From Prunella strophiata (taxonomy: Eukaryota > Chordata > Aves > Passeriformes > Prunellidae): 64,000 bases of DNA. The notes beneath the pieces are model-generated. The model did no database searches. It had not been told where the DNA came from and saw only the letters and a list, made by a program, of their open reading frames with translations. Positions 32,759 to 45,270 of the stretch are shown one piece after another. Positions within the stretch are counted from its first letter, which is position 1; every line of letters starts with the position of its first letter. A program made the translations under genes and the position numbers. Location of the stretch: positions 30,840,776 to 30,904,775 of the forward strand of contig JAZBQD010000027.1 in assembly GCA_036583965.1 (NCBI GenBank). The letters run 5' to 3'.

Positions 32759-35700
32759 AGCCCAAAAGGCAACAGGTTCCATTGAAATGGGAAGGTTTTT
32801 GGATTCCTCTAAATAAAATCAAAACAGTAATTTTTACTATTTACAGGCAAATGATATTGCAGAAATTAATGCTTCAGCAGCAAAACTATCTGGAAATCAA
32901 AATGGATTCCAAATTTCTAAAAAATCCACAGTTAATTCTGAATTGGTTACTTGCTTGGGAGGTTTCCCAGCTCTGTGAAATCCCCTCAAAGGTACATTGT
33001 GAGTCCTTGTGTTCCTATATTTCCATTATCCTTTGACAAACACACCTTTTATCAATGTCAGAACATCTCTAAGAGGAGATGTCCAGCCTCACAGAGGAAT
33101 CATTTGAGCAGGCCTGATATGACAGGACAGCCCACATGTCTTTTGTCTTTTTGAATTATCCAACTCAAGACTTCAAAACCCCACAGAAACAGAGAGAGGG
33201 TTTCCCAAGAGAGACGGGAAGCTGGAATGGACATCCCCATCAATTTTTTTCTCCTTCCAGAACCTTCACTGTTCTGCTTTTACAAGTCTTTCTTCACATA
33301 AATTCCAGTTCAAATATGAAAGCCAAGGAGGAATGACTTCAGTCAGGTGCCAAGAGAACAACCAAGCAGATTCTCAAAACCTGGGGAAGTGGGAAGTAAA
33401 AATAGCAGAGAGAGATCGGGTGCAGAGAGATCCTAGTTCTTGCTGGGACAGGATTAAAACCTGGGAATAACTGAGAGATGTGTAAAAGACTGGATCTCAT
33501 TCACATGGAAAGCTGAACCACTGGGAGCTGGGGGACAGTGAGAGAGTCTTTGCCATCACAATCTGCACAGATTATTTAAGAAATTACAAATCAGTTGTTC
33601 TGCTGTTTAAAACTGGATGTAAGAAATACCTGCTTGCTGGAGCTCAGACTCCCATGATCACAAAATTGGTGCTACCACCAGGTGCAGACCCTGAGAACCT
33701 TTACAGGAAAGCAATAAAAATGACAAGAAGAGCTTTGAGAGCTGAAAACAAAATTGAGCTCTTATCTTCTTTGATATTCCATTTTCCCTGCAACAGTTTA
33801 CACAATAATCTCAACTTTACATTTCTTTGTCACCTGCATTTAAAGATGTGGCACGATGAGGTGAAAGCCCTGCCTGCATTAAAGGAGATTTTTCTGAAAG
33901 CAGTGCAAGACATCACAGGGGAAGGTGAAATCCAAGACAAAAAGTGAGGGCTGAAAAACAACCTCAGCCACTGGCAAGTTTTGTGGGGTTGGGTTTTTTT
34001 TTGACTTCTTAAGAAAATACCAACCTTTCTAAACATGAAATATATGAGGACTTGGTGCCCTTACCAAATGAATGAGGGTGAGAGAGAGAAATGGAAAGCA
34101 GGCCTAGGGGAAAGTATGATCCCTGGCTGTTAATGGATACACAGAATGCAGTGCCAGAATAATCAGAGGGAGTCTGTTGGAGAAGAGGGATGTGTGGCAC
34201 ACCAATTACCGACAGCAGGGAAAATTGAAAGGAATTACATTCAGGGGACTGTGAAATGTGAAAGTCAAGGAAATAAATTAGATGTTGCATGACCTCTAGT
34301 GTAATATGTGGAGAACTAATACATTTAACCTAGTTGTAATCATGTCATAGCCAGACTGCATTAGGAACTTTTTCATTTACATTTTCCTTTCTATGGCTCT
34401 GCACTCAACTTTTGGAAATGGGGAATAGCACAGCAACACAGAGAGGTGGTTCTGGAAAGGGAACAAAACAGCCAAGCTCAGAAATTACTAATGGTGCACT
34501 ACTCCAATCTGATAACTTTAAATATCAGGGTCACCAGAGGTTTCCTCAAAGAAATAAAAAAAGACTATATATCAGCTGCAAACTCTGGTGTGTCATAATA
34601 GGCTAAAATACCTACAGAATAAAAATGTTCTCTGTGGAAGCAGCTTTGCTAGGATCAGTACAGGGGGAGGAGTGGCTTAAATTGCTTGAAGATGTGATTG
34701 GGGAACCTGAAGTATAATGAGATTTCTTTCAGGAAAGCATGAATATGAGCTGTCATCTGTCTTTAAGAAGGCTGTAAAAATGGTAAAAAAGTCTGGCTGG
34801 AGAAAGTAAAAGACTTTGGGAAATATCTGTTGATGTGATCATACAGGAGTTCTGAAAGTCTCAGAGTCTGCCTGGTTCCTGATTTCAGTATTTCAAGGCA
34901 TATTTTTGTCCATAACTTTTTGTCCTAAGCATCACAGGCTCAGAAAACTGTGTATTCCTCTTTGCAAAAGCCTCTTCTCATGTCCTGTCTTCAGCAAAAA
35001 CAACTGCCATTCTTTCTTTATTTTTTCCTAATGATTTCTGCAAATCATTGTGTCTGTGTCCCACTTGATCCCTGTTCCTAAAATGATTAATGTGCCGATA
35101 AAATTACTTTTAGTAGATATAAAATTTCTTGTTTTCTTCATGAGTTCAGTTCAAGCAGAACTGGGATTAATCATCTTGTCAGAAAAAAAAAACCCAAACA
35201 ACACAACACCCCATCCTATGAAGATGAACCTGTAAAGATACCTGTTGGAGGTGGTTTATGTGTTTTGGGGAAGGAGAGGAAGATTTAATAGACAAAATCC
35301 TGTCTTTTGGTGCTGTTACAATGCACAGAATGTGCCTTTAGTCTCCAGAGTTCTCCATCACAAACAGAAACAAAGGATTTTCTCCTCCTGGATGCCTAGA
35401 AGGTGGATGGGACAAGCCAAATGTCTCAGAACTTACCTGTGTGTCACTATGTAGCTCACTTACAGATTTGATGCAACCACTAAAGGCTTTACTCTGTTAT
35501 TGGTAGTTGTTAATTGTTATGGATATGTCTGGCTCAAAAAAGAAATCTTGAGGTTGTGTTCCTTTCAGAACTTGCACCTTAGTCCTGATTAAATAAAGCT
35601 CCAGCAGTGCTAAACTAGACCTCACTTAAAGGCTCTCAGCTCTGAATGATTTCTGAGCAGCCTAGCCACAGTAGCCTCTTGTATTTAAATAAACTTTGTC

Positions 35701-35759
35701 AGATCCCTCTTAAAACAGGTGGAAAACCCAGTGTTTCCTATCTTCACAAATACAAAGGA
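32759..35759. other. 3-kb non-coding stretch
   Basis: No supported gene or mobile element. Small frames (33654-33947 plus and others) lack domains. A T8-9 run occurs near 33992 and an A9 run near 35181. Confidence 0.45.
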
Positions 35760-35886
35760 CCTCAGAATCCCAGAAGTGTTTGGATTAGAAGGGACTTTGT
35801 GGATCATCCAGCATCATCCCTGCCATGGGCAGGGACATCTTCCACTATCCCAGCTTGTTCCAAGCTCTGTCCAGCCTCAGTGGCCA
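35760..35886 (-). mobile_element. CR1 LINE 3' fragment, ~125 bp
   Basis: CAGAATCCCAGAAGTGTTTG at the left, then 'gaagggactttgtggatcat', 'tgccatgggcagggacatct' (35820) and 'actatcccagcttgttccaa'. It breaks off inside the 'gtccagcct' block. Confidence 0.9.
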
Positions 35887-36034
35887 CCATCAGGAAGCAC
35901 CAGCCCCAAAACTCATGTTTGGCCACCTCTTTTGTTTTGGTCAGGTACCCATAAGTACCCAGAAATCAGTTCCCTAGAAACCCACTGGAAAAAAATCCAC
36001 AAACACAAAGGAAACAAATCCAACCCCCAACAAG
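35887..36034. other. short spacer between CR1 copies
   Basis: About 150 bp with no recognised element between a minus and a plus CR1 copy. Confidence 0.5.
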
Positions 36035-36428
36035 GGGCCATATAAGGAACAGCTGAGGACACTTGGCTTGTTCAGCTGGAGAAGAGGAGCCTGAGGTCAG
36101 ACCTCACTGAGGACTGCAGCTCTTCCTGAGGAGCTCCTCCAATCTCTGCTCCCTGGGACAGGGACAGCACCCAGGGAGTGGCTGGAGATGTTCCAGGGCA
36201 GGGTCAGGCTGAGATCAGGGAAAGGTTCTTCCCCAGAGGGTGCTGGGCACTGCCCAGGCTCCCCAGGGAATGGGCACAGCCCCAAGGCTGCCAGAGCTCC
36301 AGGAGGGTTTGGACACTGCTCCCAGGGATGCACAGGGTGGGATTGTTGGGGTGTCTGTGCAGGGACTGGGGTTGGACTCCATGATCCCTGTGGGTCCCTT
36401 CCAGCTCAGGATATTCTGTGGTTCTGAG
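36035..36428 (+). mobile_element. CR1 LINE 3' fragment, 'ctcaggatattc' subfamily
   Basis: It runs from 'aaggggccatataaggaaca' through 'agctggagaagaggagcctg', 'gggacagggacagcacccag', 'tgcccaggctccccagggaa' (36252) and 'ccaaggctgccagagctcca' to 'gatccctgtgggtcccttcc' (36382), ending TCAGGATATTCTGTGGTTCTG. It shares near-identical middle sequence with 6355-6615 and 44869-45270. It is the best-preserved plus-strand member of this subfamily here. Confidence 0.93.
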
Positions 36429-39400
36429 TCTGTAAAATATGCAAACTGACATTCAGGAAATTCCACTTGAACAGAGAAGTTCTCCACTCTGACCATGATC
36501 AGACCCTGGAACTGGTTGGCCAGAGGGATTTTGGAGTCTCCATCCTTAGAAATACCCAACTAGCCAACTTGCTACTTCTGGCTCTGAGCAGGACAATCAC
36601 ACAGGGTGACATTCAGAGGTGTCTTCCAATCTCAGTTGCTCAGGTGTTTTGTGAGATGTCAGATCTCGAGGTATGTCAGTTCTGGGTGTTTCTTCCATGA
36701 AATCCCAAGGTCCACATTCATCCCACATAACTTTAGGCAATTCAGTTAAAAACCTGGATGCTTCTGCAGTTCTGACAACACAGACAGAAGCATTTGCAGA
36801 AGAAATCTGAAATCTCCTTTAGCACTTCAAAGCAAGGGCAGGTGCATCAAAATCAGCAACATTATGTAACAATTTTGGAAGAGCTGTTGCTTTTTAAAGA
36901 ATGCCTAAAGCAGTTGCACAGGAGACTGAGTTTTTGATCTCCTATTCCCAGTTTGAAGCAAGGCAGATCAATCTCCTCTCTTTACATTTCCACCTCTGGA
37001 AATCCTTTACTGTAAAGGCTGTGGAGCTGTGTCTTTAATGGGTACAGGAATGCCAGCCAGGCATCATCATGAGAAATACTCATCCCTTCCAAAAACTTCT
37101 CTGCATTTCAAATTGTGCCACTTACCTGATAATCTCTATAAAAATATTCTGGTCATGTCGAAAACAGAATTCCTGGCTCATTCAAGTCCATGTGCAAATT
37201 TTGATATGCTTAAGTCATGTAAGGGTGATTGTTGGCTTATGCCAACTTGTGTCTTGACAAAAGTTTAAAATGCAGCTTTCTGAAATATTTTTCATAAAGT
37301 CTTTAAGGAGATACTTTTAGGACTGACAGAGGATATATATCTCAACTCTTTTAGGCCACTGGGCTACCACCAGGCTTTATCTAAGACAGGTGTGAGTGAT
37401 AAAATTAGTCAATTACTGAAAAATAATGAGCGATTCAGAGAGGACTTCTCTGGGTTATAGCCCCCAGCTGCTGGTGCACATCCTGGAAAATAACTATCTC
37501 AATTATCAACTGGCACCAAGAGTGATGTTTGTGAGTCACAATTAAAGCCAGTTCTCTGAAATGGCCTTGCTGTGCTTTATGACCAGGAACCTGCAGGTGA
37601 ACACCAAGCTTCACTTTTAAGACCTGCTCCATAATTTAAACCAGAGGAACATCTAACATGCACTTTTGTGCATTTAGCAAAGACCTGGCTGCCTTGTTCC
37701 AGGAAAAATGCAGAAAAAGAGAGAAACTTTCAATTTAAAGGGGATATTTTTAGAGATGCCTCATTCTGTCATATTTTTCGTGATACTTTATTACTGCATT
37801 AACAACTTAAAAAGTCTTTTGAGCTACTTCACTCTATTTGTCTAATTACCTGCCTTTCTTTTCTGGAACTAGTACTATAAAACACACTCCAAGCACTGGA
37901 ATGAAGTCATTAATCAAATTGCAAATTTAACTGTCGTGGGGAGCAACAAAAATTGGCAGGAATAGATGGTGGGTGGTAGGAAAGTGTTTCTGGCAAAGCA
38001 CGACTTGACTTGTGATGTTTTGCAAACAAAGCACTGCTTCCTGCAAATTATTCCTCATCTCAGGTGTCTGGGTAGGAACAGAGCTCTGCAAAAGTGGAGG
38101 TACAAAATCTAATAGTTTTTGGACTTAGGACAGTGTTAATTTTGGATGTACTGGTCCCAAAATGTAAAAGCAGGTGATTCCTGAGCCACAACCCTGGGCA
38201 TTGAGCAGATCATATCCTACCCTTCATGGAATGAGACAGTGAAGCAGTGCTTTACTGAGATACATTAGCAGAGGTTTTTTCTATCCATCTATAGATTCTG
38301 TACACTTTTTATTCATTTAAATGTCTTTGTGGTGTTTGTCCTTTTGCCAAATTTGAGTAAAAATGGCCAGTAAGGTTAAGAGTTTTAGGGAATTTGCAAG
38401 CAAACACATGTAATCATTCAATTTTTTTTGGAAAATCAGGTTGAAAGTTACAAGTTTGTTCCCCTATTTTGTACAGAATCTACCACCACAAATATTACTG
38501 CTTTTTAGTGTGTTCTCAGTTCTGAGACATTCTCATTCTTCCACCCTTGTTGTCTACAAAATCTCCTTCTACATCTAAACCCTGTGAACTGGAAGTCTGT
38601 ACATAACATGTCTGGTGACAAATTACCAGTAAGAAGAAAGAGATTTTTTTTTTAATAATACCAAGGAAATTAATCATTAATATTCAGCGACTTTCCAGTC
38701 CACTTTTCACTATCTTGTCTATCCACTCAGATAAAACATGCCCTACAATTTAAAAGGAAATCTATTCCAAGGGAGTTTCATTAATACACACCCTTCTCAG
38801 TTAATGCAGTACTCTGAAAGCAATATATTGAGCAATATCTGAGTGATTCGGTGCTGGAGTGTTAATCCTTTGGGAATGGCACGTTAATAGTCTTGTTTGG
38901 ATTGAACATCATTCATCCAGAGCATGACATTCACAATTCATAGCAGATATCTGATATCAGCAATTAATGGGGATGAATTGCTTAAAGCAAGCCCTGGGTG
39001 TATCATAGATCATTTTCCATCTCCGCAGGCAATGGAAGCTGTATGATACTGAGTCTGACTCTGATTCTTAACCTAGTTTAGGTTTAACTGAATTTAGCTA
39101 AATTTGCAGAAGATAATGGTCTAGAAGAATTGTGGATTCACTCTACTACAACTCAGGAAGCAGCTAGTGGAAGTTCCAAGTTTTGCTTTTTGTTTCGATC
39201 AAAACATTTCTTGCTGAAAAATTGGTAAAGAGAGAGATATTTCCCAAAACAAGCCCTGGGTCTCCAACGAAGAATGAGAAATTTGGCTGCTTGAAGGAGG
39301 GAGAGAGGGGAGGAATGCATGAAAAAGAAAGAGACCTTTCAACTTGGAAAGCATCCCTCCAAAACATCCACATTTATTGTCCAAAAGATTGACTAGCAGG

Positions 39401-39929
39401 CTGCTCCTTAGTAGAGTTGTAACATTTTTATGAACCAGCGTTATGAAAGATTCAAGTTACATTTCCTGTCATCTTTCCTTGGTGGCTTTGATGCTGGCAT
39501 GCTTTAAAGTCAAATCAACAGCATCAGAGGGGCAGTCAAAGGCCTGTTGTCTGTGTAAAGTCCTGTTTCCCAGCTGAAACAGCTCTGGGAGAGGCCTGGA
39601 GTGATCCTTGCTTTGAAGGGAGGGAAGCAGGAGTTCAGATCTGAAGGGATCTCGAGTGCTGCTGTCCCCAGCACAGCAGGGTCCTGCTGGTGCTCAGGGA
39701 CTGACCTCAACCACAGGTGTTTGAGAGAGCTGGGAGGTGGTGCCAGGTAATTCAGGGGTGGTGGGATGATAGGGAAAGCACACATCAAAGGGGGATTCAC
39801 TCAGGGACTGGTGGTGGGAAAAAGGTGGAAAGAGATCTGCTAAAGAGGTAAGATGGAGTGGCTCCTGGTCTTGCCTGTGTCACAGGGCAGTAGGACTTCA
39901 TTATGTTTTAGAGCTGGGAGCCAGGCTTT
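36429..39929. other. 3.5-kb repeat-poor non-coding stretch
   Basis: The longest interval without a recognised mobile element. No exon is supported. The parts at 37870-37990 and 38800-39010 (AATATCTGAGTGATTCGGTG, GGCACGTTAATAGTC, AGCAATTAATGGGGATG) look like candidate conserved non-coding sequence, judged only by balanced composition and homeodomain-like words. Confidence 0.4.
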
Positions 39930-40418
39930 GGTTTTGTGCAAGGATGTGGATCTTTTGGACCAGGTCCAGAGGGGACCACACAGATTCTCAGAGGGCTGGA
40001 GCCCCTCTGCTCTAAACCAGGCTGGGAGAGCTGGGGGTGTTCACCTGGAGAAGAGAAGGTTGTGGGGAAAACTGAGAGCCCCTTCCAGTGCCTAAAGAGG
40101 GTTTATAAAGAACTAGGAGAGGGATTTTTACATGAGCAGAAAGTGATAGGGCAAGGGGGAGTGGTTTCAAAATAGAAGAAGAGATATTTATGTGGGATGT
40201 AAGGAAGGAATTGTTCCCTGTGAGGGTGGTGAGGTCCTGGCACAGGCTGCCCAGAGAAGCTGTGGCTGCCCCTGGATCCCTGGAAGTGTCCAAGGCCACG
40301 TTGGATGGAGTTTAGAGCACCCTCAGTTACTGGAAGCTGTCCCTGCCCATGGCAGGGGGTGACACTGGATGGGCTTTAAGGTGCCTCCAACCCAAACCAC
40401 TCTGGGATTCTGTGAACC
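39930..40418 (+). mobile_element. CR1 LINE 3' fragment, ~490 bp
   Basis: It contains 'gaccaggtccagaggggacc' (39958), 'gctgggggtgttcacctgga' (40032), 'ggaattgttccctgtgaggg' (about 40206), 'gctgtggctgcccctggatc' (40259), 'tgtccctgcccatggcaggg' (40339) and the end 'aaccactctgggattctgtg'. The left edge may extend toward 39850 but becomes hard to recognise. Confidence 0.92.
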
Positions 40419-40775
40419 CCTGTGATATAAAGAAATCCTGAGGACTTTGTGGTTGTTGGTGTACCCGTTGCATCCTGCAGATATTTGTGGTTTTTGTCCT
40501 CAGGAGTGTGTTAGTGCTCCTGCCTTTGTGCTCACTGAACAGGAGAGGAAGGAAGGCTGTAAAGGAAAGTTGAAAGAAAATTGAGATCTGCACATGCAGA
40601 GAGTGACAATGAGACCAGAAAGGACAGAACTCCAGCTCACTGGACTTGTCAAAGGATACGTGAGGTGGGCAAGGTATGCCCATCCTGTCCAGTCTGGCAC
40701 AAATTCTGCCAAAACACTGCAACCTCAAATCCATGTTGGGATATCACTGGGTTTGGGTCATTTGAAAACGTTTCA
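40419..40775. other. non-coding spacer
   Basis: About 360 bp with no recognised repeat or gene between oppositely oriented CR1 copies. Confidence 0.5.
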
Positions 40776-40915
40776 CAGAATTATAGAAATATAGAATGGT
40801 TTGGAAGGGACAGTAAAGCCCATCCCATTCCACCCCCTGCCATGGGTAGAAGCACCTTCCACTATCCCAGGTTGCTCCAAGCCCTTTCCAACACAGCCTT
40901 GAGCACCTCAGAGCA
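40776..40915 (-). mobile_element. CR1 LINE 3' fragment, ~140 bp
   Basis: The tail on the left has repeated ATAGAAATATAGAATGG units (40785-40800). Then come 'aagcccatcccattccaccc', 'ctgccatgggtagaagcacc' (40838) and 'aggttgctccaagccctttc'. It is truncated near 40915. Confidence 0.9.
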
Positions 40916-42245
40916 TTTTCACAGTGGAATATTGTGTTTGCTGTTCCATTGTTGTAGGTTTAGGGCAACATCAGGCACCCAGAGACTGGATTTACTGTCA
41001 TGAGGAATGATGTGCTATGGATACCCTGTAGAGTAGACAGATCTCTTTACAAAAAGTGTCCAAAATATTGGATTAAAGCAGTAAGTAAAACCATTCCCAA
41101 CATAAACCTTTATATTTTTATAATAGAAATGCTAATAAGGACAGTTTGTAACACATTACTGGGTAAGTTACATGTGCAAGAGCACGTTTTAATCTACCCA
41201 ATGTCCCCAGATGTTCAACTTCTACAGTAAATAAGTTGAATTACAAAGCAGTTGTCTTGGTTTTCAATTGAGAAACAAAAATTATGATTCTGAACAGAGC
41301 AGAACAACTTTCCTTTTATCACAGCCCCTGTAATGTCACGTTGCTCCCATTTTGTTCTGAGGAAACCACAGCACTTCAATCAGATCTATCTAGTCATGGT
41401 AAATATCACATTATTAGTGTCATTAATGTGTTCTTTAGTTAAAGGGATATGCTCATATTTAGGTCTGGGCTGGACTCAAACTCCCACTTCCCACAAAAGT
41501 AAAGATCATGGATCATTCCATGGAAAATAATTTACCCTAATTCCTCCAGCACCCCTTGCACATTGGCTAAAATAAGAAAATATTTGGTGTGATTTGCACA
41601 CTCAATAGTTCACCAGTATATTTGTGTTCTCATTGGAGAAACCTGAAGATCTTTATTTTTGCTTTATTTTCTGCCCAAAAGGACCATATTTGCTGGCTCT
41701 CCAGGCACTCTGGGCCAGTGTATAACCAGTGGGACTCTTGTGCTGCTCTGCTCAGTGTGATTTTGCTGCTGCCCAGGAGCAAGGAGGAGAACTGCAATTC
41801 CAAGATGGATTTGTGCTAAATCCAGTCACATAGATTAATTATTACAGCTCGCTCCAGGATGTGTCTTAAACCTCACTCAAGTCCATTATATTGTAGTTGG
41901 AAATAAAAAGTGGGATTTATAATCAAGGCCATAATTCCTTTTATTATTATTATTTTTTAGCCAAAGCCACTTTGTCACATGTTGAATCTCATACCTATAA
42001 AGAATATTTGGGATAGAAAACCCTAGGCTGTGTAAACAGAGGAAACAAAATGGCTCACAACACAGATAATAGGTGAACATTTGTTAGAATTAAACACTTA
42101 AATGTGGCTAATTAACTTATTAACCTTTACATTAATGATTATATTTCATACTGTGCACTACACTGCTGTGGTTCATGGGTTTCTTAATTAAATCTAAGTC
42201 TACTGGTCTCTCAAAGATTTCCCATTAATTCCACTATTATCATCC
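40916..42245. other. non-coding stretch
   Basis: AT-rich, with a (TTA)n patch at 41940-41957. No supported gene or mobile element. Confidence 0.5.
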
Positions 42246-42342
42246 TGGGCTGGTGGAAGGTGTCCCTGCCCATGGCAGGGCTGGAAGAAAATGAGCTTTA
42301 AGATCCCTTCCAGCCCAAACCTGTTGGGATTCTGTAACTGTG
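42246..42342 (+). mobile_element. CR1 LINE, last ~97 bp
   Basis: CTGGGCTGGTGGAAGGTGTC, 'cctgcccatggcagggctgg', 'gatcccttccagcccaaacc' and tail TGTTGGGATTCTGTAACTGTG. Confidence 0.9.
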
Positions 42343-42859
42343 AGTTCCACAAACTGCTGGGAAATATTCCATAAAATATTCCTCAAGATCCTCAGTGGCT
42401 ACTCCTGTCTGTGGCAGAGCAGTGCTAGCCTTTAGTCCTTCCTTCAGAAACATGGGATCCTGCTGCATTTAATTAAAAGAGTTAAGTGTTAATGCTTTAA
42501 TTTAAAGCATTTAGGAAGCAAAAGGCCTGGGATGAGCTTTGTGACAGTGCCTGAGGTTTCTCTGGCTCCAGGTGCTCACCTGTCCATGGCTTTGTGTTCT
42601 CCCATCTCAGAATTCCTCTCCTGGGTCCTGTGCAGAGCTCTGTAGTGACCAACCCCAACCAAAATTCCTGCCTGAGCCCCTCACTTCTGTCTGGTTTTTC
42701 TGCCTTTCCTTCCCCAGTTTACTTCTAGATAAGGATCAATATTCACATTTTGTGGGAATGGTGGGATTTGCTCCAAGTTTGGATCTTAGAGGCCCTTTCC
42801 AGCTGTAATGTTTGTGTGAATATTCGGGAATCTCTCTCTGAAAATCTCTTTTGTTTGAC
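42343..42859. other. non-coding stretch
   Basis: No gene or repeat is recognised between the CR1 terminus and the A-rich tract. A 78-residue frame at 42572-42808 has no domain. Confidence 0.5.
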
Positions 42860-43024
42860 AAAAGCCAAACACAAAAAAAAAAAAAACAAAAACCAAAAAA
42901 ACAAAAAACCAAACAAAACCAAACCAAACAAAAAAAAAAAAAAAAGAAAAAAGAAAAAAACCAAACCAAACCAAACCAAAACAAACAAACAAACAAACAA
43001 ACAAAAATAAAAAAAAAAAAAAAA
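42860..43024 (+). repeat. A-rich tract with CAAA/CCAAA units
   Basis: About 165 bp of A-runs interrupted by C: A14, (ACCAAACCAAA) units, A16, then six CAAA units (about 42980-43002) and a final A15. Its complement resembles the T/G tract at 8840-9018. All frames through it are K/N/Q/T strings or F/V/L strings and are not genes. Confidence 0.92.
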
Positions 43025-44021
43025 GGGAGTGCAATTATTTGAGCTGCAAAATGTCCAATACTCTGTGTATGATAATTGTGTAATATTTTGGCCTGGTGTA
43101 ATTAAATGTTGCTGTAGTATATTAAATAACTGCTCTGGCTGAAATACTATAAACACCAGAGAACTCAGTTATCAACTCTACAGCATTGGTGTAATTCTGA
43201 GCAGCTTCTTCTGGGGGACAAACCACCCCAAGCAGGGTCTCAAAGCCCAGATTTTCCCCTTGGAATATAAACCAGGTTTATAATCCTAATGCATCACCCT
43301 GTTCCTCAGATGTGAACATTGTCAGCCAGAGTCTGGAAGAGACAAAACCTCTTAAATCATCTTTTCCTGGAATCATAAAAAAGAAAGAAAAAGTTAATTA
43401 CCGACGCTCAAGATGTATGAGAGGTTTTTAAGTGTAACTATTCAATGACAGAAACAATTCCAGAAGTTATTGCAAAAACGGTGACAGGAGATTTATGTCC
43501 CCTCAGGTTTTGCTCTTTTTCTCCTGGCTTCCCTCCAGTTCACCAGGTACAGTTTGCTGCCAGGCTATGAGGCTGTTTCATTAAAATAGCTTTTATATCT
43601 CTTTTTATAATCCGTTTTTTTCAGTGTAAAAGATGAACTGCAACATTTTGAGATTTTCTATTTGTTGATCTTATTGAAAATATGAATCAATGCTCCATAA
43701 AACACCACAAACTTCCTGTTTCTGCCATTAATACTCCTCCCATTTCCAACAGTCATCTAGTGCTGCTTATTCTACCAGTTTATGAAGCTTCAAAGTGCAC
43801 TGCAAACAGGCTCTGAATGGGAGAGAGAGAGGAATATCAACAGTTTTACCTTGCTTTTCATCACCTGTAGCTGAAAAGAAAAGCTTTTTAGTGTTCCTCT
43901 ATTTTGTGATTCTAACCCAGAATTGCAAGTAAAGAGAGATATATTTTCCAGGTAGAGAGGCCTGCAATAATATGGAAATAGAGCAGTGAGAGAAATATAG
44001 ACATGGGTTCAATTTAATACT

Positions 44022-44022
<1 letters not shown>
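43025..44022. other. non-coding stretch
   Basis: No gene. 43385-43500 (TTACCGACGCTCAAGATGT, AAAACGGTGACAGG) is a candidate conserved patch by CpG retention only. Confidence 0.4.

Positions 44023-44058
<36 letters not shown>
44023..44058 (+). repeat. poly(A) tract, A36
   Basis: Thirty-six consecutive A, the longest homopolymer in the window. No AATAAA lies in the 30 bp upstream, so a processed-pseudogene tail is not indicated. Confidence 0.93.
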
Positions 44059-44061
<3 letters not shown>

Positions 44062-44816
44062 TGAGGAGCCCCTTTAATGCCATGCTAAGATGCTGGCTTG
44101 GAGCAGACTCCAAAGGAAAAAAAAAAATGTTCCCTCGGGACAGCACTGATTATTCAGGAATTTTAGGCTCCAGCTGCTGATGTTCCCTCACCTCACTTGG
44201 CTTCCCCAAGCAGAGTTACAGGAATAAACAGTGAGAAGCAGTTTGTGTTGGCAGGACAGTGCAAACCAGCCTCTCCAAAGGGAATCCCTGTTTTCCAAAA
44301 AGGTCTTTTGTTGTCCATCACAGTGATCTTGTGGTGTTTGAATTTCACATCCAGCTGCTCACAGGATAAATGAAATTTCTCTCCTGGAGGCCCTTCACAG
44401 CTGGACATTTCCCCTTTGTGCCATCAGGCAGAGTGGAGCAGAATGACAGAGAGGTCACAGCCTGATTTCCAACACTTCCATGAGTGACCCCCTGGCAGTT
44501 CTGCTGATGGACACATCCCTGAGTTACCCACCTCATCCTACAGGCATTCACAGCCAAAAATTGTCCATCCTGGGCAATTGCAGAGTTCCTGGGCAGTCCA
44601 TCACATCTCCTTGACAAACTAATGAACTGGTGCCAGGCACAGACACCAATGTTTGTTCATCTGGGATTGTCCCTCCTCAGGGTCCTGTTCACTCTGTGGC
44701 ACAGTGATGGATGGCTCTGCAGACAGATCTGCTGCCACAAGTTTATCTTTATATGGATTTTGTTATTTCTAGGGGAAAGGTCATCTGGCTTTTTTTTTAA
44801 ACTGAAGTTCCTTTTA
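44059..44816. other. non-coding stretch
   Basis: No supported gene. An A12 run lies near 44117-44128. Minus-strand frames at 44193-44617 have no recognised domain. Confidence 0.45.
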
Positions 44817-44834
44817 TTTTTTTTTTTTTTTTTT
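44817..44834 (+). repeat. poly(T) tract, T18
   Basis: Eighteen T (more with the preceding CTTTTA) about 35 bp left of a minus-strand CR1 3' end. Confidence 0.88.
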
Positions 44835-44868
44835 ACATCCTACTTGAATTTAGGCACTGAGCACAGGC

Positions 44869-45270
44869 ACAGAATCATGGAATATCCTCAGTGGGAAGGG
44901 ACCCACAGGGATCATGGATTTCAACCCTGTCCCTACCCAGACACCCCAACAATCCCACCCTGGGCATCCCTGGGAGCAGTGTCCAAACCCTCCTGGAGCT
45001 CTGGCAGCCTTGGGGCTGTGCCCATTCCCTGGGGAGCCTGGGCAGTGCCAGCACCCTCTGGGGAAGAACCTTTCCCTGATCTCCAGCCTGACCCTGCCCT
45101 GGAACAGCTCCAGCCATTCCCTGGGTGCTGTCCCTGTCACAGGGAGCAGAGATTGGAGCTGCCCCTCTGCAGGAACATCCTGACAAACTCTGCCCTCAGC
45201 CTCCTCTTCTCCAGCTGAACAAACCAAGTGCCCTCAGCCACTCCTTGTATGGCCCCTCCAGACCCTACAA
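44869..45270 (-). mobile_element. CR1 LINE 3' fragment, 'ctcaggatattc' subfamily
   Basis: The 3' end at left reads CACAGAATCATGGAATATCC then TCAGTGGGAAGGGACCCACA. It runs through 'ccattccctggggagcctgg' (45022), 'ggaagaacctttccctgatc' (45062) and 'ctcagcctcctcttctccag' (45195) to 'tggcccctccagaccctac'. It is nearly identical to the reverse complement of 36035-36428 across most of its length. Confidence 0.93.

Noticed and set aside
35760..36428. Another 5'-inverted CR1
   Set aside because: The minus and plus parts both carry a 3' terminus and are of different subfamilies, so they are two insertions.
44023..44058. Processed pseudogene tail at A36
   Set aside because: No AATAAA and no recognisable exon sequence immediately upstream.
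44622..45218. 198-codon open frame, plus strand
   Set aside because: It crosses T18 and then reads antisense through a CR1 3' end. The recurring peptide pattern appears in every antisense CR1 of this subfamily, so it is not a gene.
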